Shown: positions 47,401 to 59,400 of the stretch, piece by piece
Layout: each line of letters opens with the position of its first letter
Position numbering within the stretch: position 1 is the stretch's first letter
Assembly: GCF_021018805.1 (NCBI RefSeq)
Contig: NC_086259.1
Location: 10,468,501 to 10,532,500 of the forward strand
DNA: 64,000 nt
Direction: 5' to 3'
DNA from: Prinia subflava
Lineage: Eukaryota; Chordata; Aves; Passeriformes; Cisticolidae
The notes under the pieces: generated by a model
The model's input: only the letters and a program-made list of their open reading frames with translations
Told to the model about the DNA's origin: nothing
The model's database searches: none
Program-made: the position numbers and the translations under genes

Positions 47401-50400
47401 AATCTTGGGAGAAAATTTTACTATGCTAAAATAATACCTGTAAAAGACAAGTGCTTTATTGGGCAGGAAGGGAAGATCTCAGTTCAATGATTTTTTTTTT
47501 TCCTTTGGAAGGAAAGATTTTTGAGATCTGTTTAAAATGGCATAAAAAGAATCAAAATTCTTTTTCAATCAATAGTGAGAAAAACTTTATATTATAAATA
47601 TACATGCATATTTGTATATATAGCATTCCTTGCATTTAATCAGAAAGCAAAACCTGAAGTCCCCTCATGTTTTAAAAAGTAAACAATTTCCAACTGTTAG
47701 AAGCTATTATGAACTAATTTTTCTGCGAGCAGTATAGTCGTGAGTGAAACCTTGAAGCTAGTAAAGGTTTACAATAAAAAGAAAAAATCAGCTCAATGTA
47801 CCTTTTTAACAGTAGTGGAGAATTTGTTTGGGTGCATCTGCTGTTCCATTTTAGGAGTTCCACTGCAATATACCCGTCCCAGATGAATACATTTCTTTTC
47901 AGTCAGGGTTTCTATAGCAAACTCATTTAACTCACAGGAACTGTTAAATCTGTTGATTCAGTTTGGATTTGGAATGTCGGAGCAATGCAGGAGGTGATGC
48001 AGAGCTGGATGTGTTTGAGAACGTCACATGTATTTTTTGGTGACTCCTGTTTAATTTTTGCAGGCCAACAGGGAGCTGAAACAATAACAAATATGTTGGT
48101 TTCTTCTTTCTCTTTTGAGAAATGTTTAAGAAACAGTTTTGACCTGGTCTTTCATATCTCTGCTTGCAACAAACACAGCCTGTTCAATACAAGCACAGTC
48201 CTATGCTCTGTAGCCCTGCAAACTCTTATTTAGATTGTGATCATAGACTTTGACCTCTTACAGAGCTTTTGTCTGTGTAGCACGTTCTGTGTTGCTCTGG
48301 AGGAGGATTTTCAGAGTTACAGTTGAATTGTAAATGCTACTCCTGTAGAGCTGGAACATTAATTGCTGACCAGCCCTTGATAAAATTACCTGGTAGCCAT
48401 CAGTTAAAACAAAAAAGGTACTTTAAATTGTAATACAAAGCAGCTTTTACTGAAATTGAGTAGCCCTTATCTGGGATCAAATGAGTTTTAACTACTGTGT
48501 CTAGATTTAGGGGGCAAGATGATTTTTAGACAGTTCATGTTTATTGCTGCTCAGACAATCAGTTTGTGTTTGGTGGCTTCATGTTAATTATTTATGTTTT
48601 CCTTAGTGATGCTCTGAGATCTACGTGTACAGGAAAATTTATAGCATGATTCATTCCAGTTTATCACTGCTAGTTAAAAATTGCTAGCGGTTACTTTCTA
48701 GGTAGGCTATAGTTACTTTCTAAAGGTGAAGGTAAAGGTTTGATTTCTCTGAGCTGTGAAAACAGAGAAACAGTGCTTATTAATTTTAGTCAAGTCTATT
48801 AGAACTGGATCCCATGGTTAGTAAAGTTTCTGTGCCATAAGAAAGTACATGACTAAATTATATTATTACCAAGAACATTGTAAGGGTCTGACAGAAATTA
48901 TTAGAAGAATATATGTATAATATATTTAGTATTACCAAATAAGGTTAACCAGTTTGCTTTATGCATTGATTACTGATTAAATTAATTCTTCAAAATTTGC
49001 TTTACAATTTCTCTGCAGACAGCAGAACCATTTTTCATATCCTAGCTATTTACCAAGGTGTGTTGACATTTAGGAATCTATTTGAACTTTTTCATATTTT
49101 TGCATAGAACTTGTTTCCATTTATAAGCTTTTTCTAATTGATTCTACTTCTTCCATCTAAGGTGATGCATATTTAATCTAAAAAGTCTACTTGTTACCAC
49201 TTGATGTGAAGAATTATGAATTTGTGAACATTCTCTTGTTCAAAAAAGTAGATTGGCATTTAGGTTTTATAGCTCTCAATGTATTCCCACCTACTCAAAC
49301 ATAAAATTAAATATCACAGCCCTGATGAAAAGCAACAGATCTGCACTGGTGATGTAAAGGACAATATCAGTTGAATACATTTAGGTAATTTTTTTCTTAA
49401 TCACTGCATAGTTTAAATAAATAAGACCCCCAAATTGTAAGAACTCCATTTACAAATGTTTGAGTCAGAGTGGTTGTCTTTCAGTTCAAAACTGCTGCCA
49501 GAAATGACTGTATTATTTTGTGTGCTGAAAGAGCAATGGTGGATTTTGTCCATTAATCCTTGAATTATGTAGCAGTGAATCCAGCGAGTGGGATGTGATC
49601 CCGTGCACTGCTCAGATGAGTAACTGTCCTTGTTGCCTTGAGCCTCGAGGCAGCTCTCACAAATACTGTGTACAAGCAGTTTTAGAACCCAGGACCCTGA
49701 CAGATAGTCCTTGCTTGCTGCTCTGACAGTGTTAAGATGGTTTGAAGCCCTTATAAACTCAGGTAGCACTCAGGAGGCACAGGCAGAGGGGTGGAGAGGA
49801 GGTGGTTCACCCGTCACGCTGATGCTGTGTTCAGTGTAAGTTCTGCAGCTTGGCTCTCCTGGGACGCAGACGCTGCTGGTTGTGTTCTTGTTTCGTGCCA
49901 GTGAGGCAAATGCTGGTGAGCAGGTCTGTGGTTAGAAGGAAGGGGTGCTCACTGAATCTTTGAGTTCTCTTAGCTCCAAGGGCGGTATCTTGTGTTGTGA
50001 TTAAAATGGCAATAAATTGAAGATTTGATCATCCTTCTGGGTTGTCATTGCATGTGCTGAGCTGTGACTTGGCGAAGTTTTCTCTGCTCCCAGTTCTTTT
50101 GTAGTAGTTTTGATGCATAAGTTGGGTCTTAGTGGCATGATCTAATGTTTCTACTGCAAACTGTATGAATACAAAGTAGTGTGGCCTTATCAAATAAATA
50201 GCTTAACATTTGTTCGTTATTTGGCATTATTGTTTCAATTTAGTGTGAGCTTGAACTGACCAGTGGTTCCAAAAATACTATTAGGAGTGTTTAAAAATCT
50301 GTGCACAATTCAGAAGCTTTTAATTTGAAATACAACTGGAGAAGGAGACAGTGGCTAATACTACTGTGTTAGTATTAGTTATTAAATATATAGTAAAAGT

Positions 50401-53400
50401 ATAAGAGAAAATGGTTTTATACCAGTAAATCAAATCTCATTCAAGAGGAGACAGTATCTTGTCAAGGAAACTTCTACTTTATATTTTTAGCTGAGTTTCT
50501 AGTGATAAAGAATTCCTAATACTGCTGATAATGTAGGGGTTTTATTGTTAGTAATTTAACAAAGTGCTTTGGCTATAAATGATAATATCTGAGAGGTGAC
50601 TTTGGACACTAATAATTAGTTAGTGTTTTCTGTTTTGGGAAAACTGAAGTAAAATGATGTATTAAAAGCCAGCTGTACTTCCTGTTCCTAATCGTGCCTA
50701 ATTAATATTTGCTGCCTTTTTCTTTCTGTCCTCTTTAATATTTCCTTTTTTCCTCTTTGGAAGGCTTTGAAAAGTGTTTATCACTTTAAAGCTGTTCAGA
50801 GTACTGGCAGGGTTTCCATCACATTCTCTGCTCTGAAACAGAAGGGGAATGGAGCACATTCTTACTGATTTTCATTTATAAGAAAGAAGTTGCAGTGCTC
50901 CTCAAATGGTGGTTCTTGGTAGCTCTAAACCATGGTAGGAGTCTTATGCTAAGCATCAGAAGTAATATTGGCTCATGAGAAATCTTTTTAAACCTTTCTT
51001 GTTGTTTAAGTTTCTCAACATCTTTAGTTTGTAATTATAGAAGAAGAAAATATGTACTGAAGAAATCTACAATGTCTAATTGTTGAAATATTTATAGATG
51101 TTATGTAATAAGATAAATATAAATTTTAAAAGGCAAGAGAAAGTGAAATTGGAGTGGAGTCTGGTGATATTATTTATTCCATGTCTACAGTGTGCTGTTA
51201 ACTTTTCATAGAAACAGAATAGATAGTTTCTGTTCAGAACAGTTTGTTTCAGGGTGGAAAAAGGGATTTTAGCCAAGGATCTTTATGCTTTCATGCAGAA
51301 ATTTATAAACTGGCAAGAGAACTTGTTCGCTCAATGAAAAATTTTCAGAGAATTGATCCAGTTTACAAGCTTCTGAAAATCATTGTTTTCACATAGCAGA
51401 TTTTTTTAGAAGTTTTTGGCCAAAATATGAGCAGATTGCATTTTTACTGATAGAAATGTATGACTTTAGCACCATACTGTTGTTCAGCAACTTTTGATAG
51501 CAAGGAGCATTGTGATTCTGGGCACTGGATCAGAAAGGAGTGAAACTGCATTTATTCCTCTCATTGGCACCATATCCATCTAGAGGAAGAAACATTCTGA
51601 TCTACAGCGTGCAGAGATGTTCAGAAAATTTCAGGGTGATGCTTGTGAAGTACTGAGGGTAGGGAATGCAAGCTCAAAGCAAGACACAGAAGCTGACAAA
51701 TGGAATATTGTGTGTAAGGCTGCAGGGGCAGAGCAAGAGGTGAACCCAAGGAGGGACTAAAACTAAGGAAAGGAGAGGAACAAATGTGCAAGGAAAGATG
51801 TAGCCAGAGCAGTCTAATCACAAAATACCCCATGTTCTAAAACAGAAGGTCCTTAAAATCCTCAGCTCTTCAATGGGTACTGCTAGAACCCATAGTAAAT
51901 CCCATATCTCTAAATTTTGTGCTTCTTGAATACTAAAGGACCCTTGAGCCTAAAATAGTTAACAGTAGTGCATGAAGTGAGATTGGGCTGTGGTTGCACA
52001 GATACAAATACTTAACATAGCAACGTGCATTTAGGGATTGTTTTAATCTACCATTTCACAAAAGAGGATCAAACTTTGGAACAGATTGCCCAGGTACCCA
52101 CCAGCTGTCAGCCTTGGAGAGAAGTGGAACTTAACTGGGCTGAGCAACATAAAAGAAATCTGAAATTGGCTTTGAGTAGGGACCACAGGTCTTCTGAGAA
52201 CTCTTCCAGCTTGACTTGTATCTTAACACTTGCCTGATTAAAGAACATTCACTTATCCTTTTTCTTTGAAAGAATTTAAGAGCAGGGAAAAGATTTATTG
52301 ATACTTCCTACTGTTTTTCCAAACCCTAAAGGTACAAACCAGAAACGTGGTGGTGTGGATATTGTTTCATGAATGATCTTTGAGGAAATTCTCACTCATA
52401 AGTTTACCAGGTTTCCCTTTAAATGCATATTAAATTTTAGAGAATTCCATTTAACAACAGTTTCAGAAGGTCAATCACAATGTGCCTCGTCTGCATCATT
52501 TTGGAATATATTAGCTGATTTGACATATTAGTGACAAGTGCTAATGTAACACTTAAATTTTATGAAACAAAGTGAGATAAAAATGGAAAAAGTGATTATC
52601 CAAGTCCATCACTAGAAAGTGTCATATTGGACAAATACATGAGAATACAAGTCTTAAAATAAAAACTAAGAAAAAAAAAAAGATGATTCCTAATCAGAGC
52701 TTGAAAAGTGAGGGAAAAAAAAATGCTCAAACTAATCTTGAAGTCAGTAGGGAAACCACTGTGTTCATTGCTGAAATTATTTCCTGTAATTATGAAACAT
52801 GTTTTCTAAGTAATAATGAAACTGAGAACACCTAATGAAAAGCCAAGGACCAGAATTTACTTGTGAACAAGCAGCTCTGTGATTATGCTGACTACAGCTT
52901 TATTTCAACCTGCATCCATCAGTGCTGTTCACTTTGCGCTAAAAGTAAAAAAAAAAAAATATTGGAGTGGAAAATCTTTTGTGGTTTGGGGAGTTTTTAG
53001 CCTTTCCACTGAACATACATAGTGATTAAATATTGAAAAGCAGTGAATATATTCATTGCTTCTGAAGATACACCTGCAGTCTTTCGTAAGCCATGTTACT
53101 TAATCTTTCCACAGTGTTTTGATAATTTAAGATGCTTATATTCCGTGTGAACTGTTAGTCTGGACAGAGTAAATATATGTGCATTCTCTTGTTCGAACAC
53201 TTGCAAAGAGAAGTAAATGAGTTGTGTTTCAACCATTACATTCTTACCAATAGTATTCTCATCAGGTGGCCAGTGTATTTGATGTCATATTTCTGTAAAA
53301 TAACTTGTATTGTCTGTATAAGGACTAAAATCTTGTGCTTAACTTGTTTATAACATGGCAGAAGCAGCTTGTGTGCTGGAACATTTTTCTCATTTTCTGT

Positions 53401-56400
53401 TACAGATCTGATTATAAAAGACTATATGAAATACATATTTTAGGACAGCCCTCTGCTGTGATTTTCTTGAATGGTCTGCCATTATTCTTCAATTATGTCA
53501 CTGCAAACACATTTTAAAAAGTGCATTTGGCACATTTTGAATATAGAAAAGTATTTTTACACCATTTAGTTAGAAACAAATCCGACAAATTGGTGTCATG
53601 ATTTACAGTGTAATCTTTAAATAAATAATTGGTGCTTTTTCATTAGAGTTTAACTAATTTATTCAGCACAGTGGTGGTTCTTAACAATGGTGGTTCTGAT
53701 AGGTTCTAAGATTACTTATAGATGAAACTACCAGATTTTGGATATAGCTTTGCTGCTTTTTTTTAATTAAGAGCGAAAAAAGATTTGTCCAATTGCCTTA
53801 TTTTTACCATTGAATGAAAGTTTATTTAATCATGAAAGTTTTGCATATCAGATAGCTTTGAGTGATTTTTAGGTTGTTCTCCTCTGTTAATTTTTTTAAT
53901 GAAAATAAAGGAAGCAACATACAGTGGTAAGTTTTTTTATGATAAATCATTTAGTGTTGTCACCTGCAGATGGTATCTCTGCTAACTTTGTGCAGTTTAC
54001 CGTTGTCAGTTGGTTTAAATGTTGGATTTTGTATTTCTGTTTCTCATGCAGAGATTTAAAATGTTTATGATAATTAGGAATTTGTGATAGCAAGGTAACC
54101 ATAGAGAAGTTCACTAACACTAGGGAACAACACTGTCTGCTGTAAGGTGTTTGAGGCCTGTTATTCATTTTTCAGACAGTGGTGCTACCTGAGTTTTATA
54201 TTGAGAATATGGGAATTGCTAGTGATTTGATCCTGAAGTTACACACACTGGTGTTCAGCATTCACTCAGGGCCTGGGGCTTTGTTTCTGACAGAAAGCTG
54301 ATCATCACACTGGGCAAAAAGCAGAAAAGGAAGAACGAATCTTCAGATGAGTTGTCTGATGCTAAGCAGACTCCACAGCGGCCACTGAAAGATGAAGACT
54401 CACAGGTAAGTAGCAGATATTCTTCCTTTATAAATTTCTATGTGTTGTGTCTACAGATTTTTTTTTCCCCTCTCTCCAGGAAGTTACACTTCTTTGACAC
54501 AGTGATAGTTACTCTCACACTTTTGTTTATCTCATAGGTAGAACTTTTCATCATCAGCCCCTTTTCTCAGTTAAAAATCAGAAAATCCTGCAGGGTAGAA
54601 TCCCTTTTCTGTAATGGGACATCAATGCCCTGGTTGTATCTGTTTAATTTCAGTACAGAAGCCCATAGATTTGAGACTGGGAGTACTTACTCTGAGCTGA
54701 GAGTTAGACCTGGTCCTTACTTTGGGTGAGAGGGAAAATGCAGAGATTGCCTAACAGACGGGACATCTACCAGTGGAGCTGGCTCTTTGAGAACTTTTAA
54801 AAGGGTTGTTTCAAGCTTTAATGTGGTTTTTTTCTGAGCTCTGCTTCTGTAGAAACTGAAAGAACAGATTTCTTGCAGTGTTGGATCTGAAGGCAGCAGT
54901 GATCAATATGCTGATAGGCTCTAGTTGCTTGTGGAACACTTCTGAAGGAATTGCCAGATGAGGGATTGAAGTGGTTGAGTAATTCCCTTGAGGACTAGCT
55001 CTCTTGTAACTTACTTTCTGCAGTTTTTTCATAGATTGCCCTGAAATAATAGTAACATAGCTAATTGTTTCTAAAACTTATGCACAAAGAAGCATGAACT
55101 GTTGATAAGAAATTATATTCTATTTATGTGTGTATTAGTAACAGAATTATAACTTCTTGCTTTAGGGCAATCTCCAGTAAAGTAAGATTATGTGCTGGAA
55201 ATGCACAGGTTTTTATCCTGTGGCAATTTCATCCACAGAGGCAAAATCAGTATTCAAAATAAGGTGCCGTTGAGTGAAAATTAATTGCATTAGTTGATGA
55301 TAGTTGTCAAAAAGCAATTATGAGGTACTGAATTGCCCTCTGGTGTTTCACAGATAATAATGCTGGAGGGGTAAAGTTATCAGAAGCCATATCCCAGAAA
55401 GACTTCTCATTAACTGAAGTGATAGCTTGTCTTAGGTAAAGGTTACCTGAAAGGATCTGTAACTTTTCAGTCGTGTTCTGTTATCAGATAGACATAAATT
55501 TATAGGCCAACGCATGTAGGATAAAAGACTGAAGATAAGTTTTTTCCTGGGCATGTCATGAAATCACCTGCTCGTGGTGTGAAGGTAAAAGAGGGTAGAG
55601 ATCAGGAGTGGTATTGAGAGAGAAATAACTTTTACTGCAGAATGTCACAGCATTGCCCTGCTCTCTTTGAAGGAACTGGGGAGAAAAAGGAAAGACATAA
55701 ATTGTTTATTTCATTAATTCATTTTCTCTTCAGTTTTCGAACATGTTCATGATTTTATTTTCAAAGAGCTGTTTCCAATTTCTGTTGCCAGTAGCTGTTT
55801 CGAAGCTCTGGGGGGCAGTTTTAGGCCTTTTTTCCCCCCTAATTCATTTTGCATGCTTAGTTTCACATTGTCTTCCTCAAATAGATTTTTTTATTTTTTA
55901 TTTTTACTGTGTGGTGCTACTTCATATTATGTATTGGAGTCATTTGTTTATGGCCATAGTTCTCAGCTCAGGGAAATACAAAAGTTTTTTTCCAAACAGC
56001 TCAGATTATGTATTAATGTGTTGGAGAACATATGTTGATGTTTTGCTAATCACTTCATACTTTAAGAAAAGACATAGTGAGAAGAATTGAAAATGCCAGT
56101 TATATAATCTTGCATTGCTCATGTTACCTGGTTTGATTTTTTGTTTTCTTAAACCTACTTCTGTCATCAAACTATTATGGATTTAGGTGCAATGTGAGAT
56201 TAGTGTGCCTTTACATTAGAAATTCCTTTTGGTGACAACACCCAATGCCACACACACACTTCATGGGAGAGCAGCTGATCTACATAACTGTGGAAGGCTC
56301 ATGAGGGAGTTTCTGTAGCTTCTCTGGAGGAATGGTCATAGCCTTTGTTTGACTTGTACCTGTAGGTTATTGCTCTGTATTGTAATGTAGCTGTTCAAGT

Positions 56401-59400
56401 ACAGCTTCACCTTCTAGCAGGTACCAGCCAGACCAAGGGCTGAATTAACAGGCAGGAGGAAAAGTTCCTGCTCAATCTCTCTGTTACTAAATATCTGCTC
56501 TGCAGAAACCAGTCCTATTCACAACTTGCTCTCCCAGCTGAGTACTGCAGTGTAATATAACATTGCAGCCTGCAGTGGATTTTCTTGCACAAAAATACCC
56601 TTTTCTGCGTAGCTCAATATAATAAATTTGTTTTGTTTTGCTGTTTTTATTTTTCTGATGATCAGCTCTCTAAAGCAGATTATAGTGTTTTCAAATGTTA
56701 GCTGACCAGTTTGATATGGCTATTTTTATCCAGTGAATCCAATTTACAAATTAATCTTATGGTTAAATAGGCAGTGTCTCATATGTTGGTACTGAGGGGT
56801 TGGAAATGTTATGCAATATCCTAAGAATCTTAACTATTTGAAACTGTGAGTGAGAAGGAATTATTTTCTTTGAACATTATTTCTTCAGCTGGAAATTGTT
56901 GTCCTCAGATTCTTGCAGAAACCAGAATGAAAGGTTAGAGAGAGAAACTGTAAAGTAAGCCAAATAATGCTGTTAAACAAGCCTTGATTAAGGTGGAGGA
57001 GAAAATACAGACATTAACAAAGCAACAGACTTTATTAGCCATCACATCAGACTTCATTAGCAATCTGACCAATATGATCTAGGGAAGATCTCCATAATTT
57101 TTTGTATGGCATCATTTAGTAGAGATACATCAGTTTATTTTATGTCTTTCCCTCTGATTCTGGAGTTGGACAGTAACACTCTGCTGTTACACTGCATTAG
57201 GAAATCACTGTGGAAATACTGATGCTCAGGGGAGATCTGTTATGTGTCAGCTTTGCTCCCATACCCTGGAAAGAGTGTTTCATGTTTGCTTTTGAACCCT
57301 AAAAAAAAAGTATCATATACTTACATGAAAGAGAAAATAACAATTTAATTAATTGAACATAAGTGGATAACAGAGGTAAATTATTTCATGTTTGTTATCA
57401 AATGTGGACCTTTCGTTTTAGGTACAGATGAAGCATTGCTTAGATCATCCCAGAACATGCAGCTTATGTTAGGGGAAATTTTGGGTAAAACCTCTTTTCT
57501 TTCTCCTGCATGGCAGAAAAGAAGATCAAATCGTCAAGTTAAAAGGAAAAAATATGCTGAAGAAGGAGAAGGGAAGCAATCAGAAGAAGAAGCAGCTAAA
57601 GTTTCTGTTAAAATCAAGAAGAATTCTGCCGCTTTACCTGCTGAACAGCCTTTACAATTATTTGTGGTAAGTAAAAGTTGACCTGGTCTGTGGGAACTTT
57701 CTATTTGTCTCAAGTAGTTCAGTGACTGAAACTCCTAACTTGGAATATGTTATTATTTCTAAGCCACAGTTTAGTGTGACATTTTGCTAAGATCTTGAAA
57801 ACTGGAAGAAATCACTTACTTTTTGTGTGTTATGAACGTCTGCTGACTTAATTGAAGTTAAGAATTAGACTAAGATGGTTATATCTCCAGTAATTTTTTA
57901 TTTGGCATGGGCATATGAAAAAGCTCTGTTCTGATGTTACCATGACTTAGAGAAGCATCAAATTATTTGGGGGATCTCTGCTTACTGAGATATTTAAAAA
58001 GGACACTACTCCTGTCCCCACGACCCTTTCAGGTTACACTTCACTGTTCAACTTGTAGACTCGGGTTTACTGTTGAACTGTTCAAGGTAAATACAGTGGC
58101 AGGGAAAAAACAGGGAAAAAGTGTTTATGAGATGCTTGAAAGAGTGCCAGGAGTTGTGAGGGAAGGAAAATGCTGGTATAATTGGGAACAAATCAGACAA
58201 GAGGGATGGTGACTGACTATTGCAAGCAGCTTGTACAGATCACCTCTATCTCTGGGACCACAGCTGTGGCAGAGCTGTGAAATCCCATCTGTGCCTCATC
58301 TAAGCCCTGCTGGAATTCTCAGCCCGACCTCACCTCTGTGATTCCACAGCGTGTTTGTTACCTGTGTGCAGAGGGGATGGATCACACTGAGTTTGTCACA
58401 AGCTGGGTTTTTTTGCTCTTTTCCACCTGTCTGTCAGTTCTTCTCCAGTTGTGTATAGCTCAATTCGGGGTATGTCCAGTGCACCAGTTTAACTCAGCAG
58501 GGCGTTCACAGTGTCTGGCAGGCATCAGAATCCCCAGTGCTTGCACTGAGTGTGTTTGGCAGGTGAGTGCTGCAGCTGATGCTCTTGGGAAGTGTCAGAC
58601 TTGCTGTACTCCTGCACATAAACCTTTCTGGGTAGAGACCTGGATTTTAAATTTTATTCCCAGCCTGTTAGAGAGTGCTGCTGGTGGAGGTCAAATTTAC
58701 CTTTATTGCTCATCTTCCGACAAGCCACATGTGCTTGAAGGTTTTAAGCGTGAGAGAGAGGGCATTTACTGCAGTTTTATAATATCATTGTGTTCTTGTG
58801 TTTATAGGAAAATCCAAGTGAAGAAGATGCAGCAATTGTAGACAAAATCTTATCCTCCAGGGTAATAAAGAAAGAAGTAAGTGATTGTCATGGGATAAAA
58901 TAGTTCTTTTGAAAAAGGGGTTTGCATCTATCATTTTACATTTCCCCTGAATTTCCTTTTCCAGATATCTGCTGGGATGACAGTAGACACAGAAGAGTTT
59001 TTTGTAAAATACAAGAACTAGTAAGTATTAAAAAGTTGTTTCATTGGATGTGTTGACTGAACTTTTCAGTATCATGTTATGTACTCAAGTTTTGTATTGT
59101 TTGAAGGTTAGTTTGTTATCCATTAAGATTTTCTATACCAATTTAGTCTTTAAATTCTAAGAATCTGTAATATGGCAGTAATAATTTTAAAACTATGAGT
59201 ACTGTGAAAGTAGCACTAGCCAATAAGCTGTCAGCCTTCATTTGCCAAAACCCAGAATTTTTTACAGAAGATATTTATTACATTAGAAGATACATTTTTA
59301 AATTCAGCAGGGACTACATGCCTGAGGCAAATTTTAATTTCATGAATTTAAATCAGGGTTGGTTTGTAAACCTAGATTAGATTTACAGTATTGTGCAGTT

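Noticed and set aside
57388..57516. In-frame upstream extension of exon 5
   Set aside because: The nearby acceptor-like TTTTAG at 57421 would leave 95 bases before the normal exon start and break the phase. Mammalian CHD9 joins at 57517.
58338..58841. 167-codon Cys-rich-looking frame at the end of intron 5
   Set aside because: It is out of frame with exon 6, has no signal peptide or domain, and overlaps the true acceptor.
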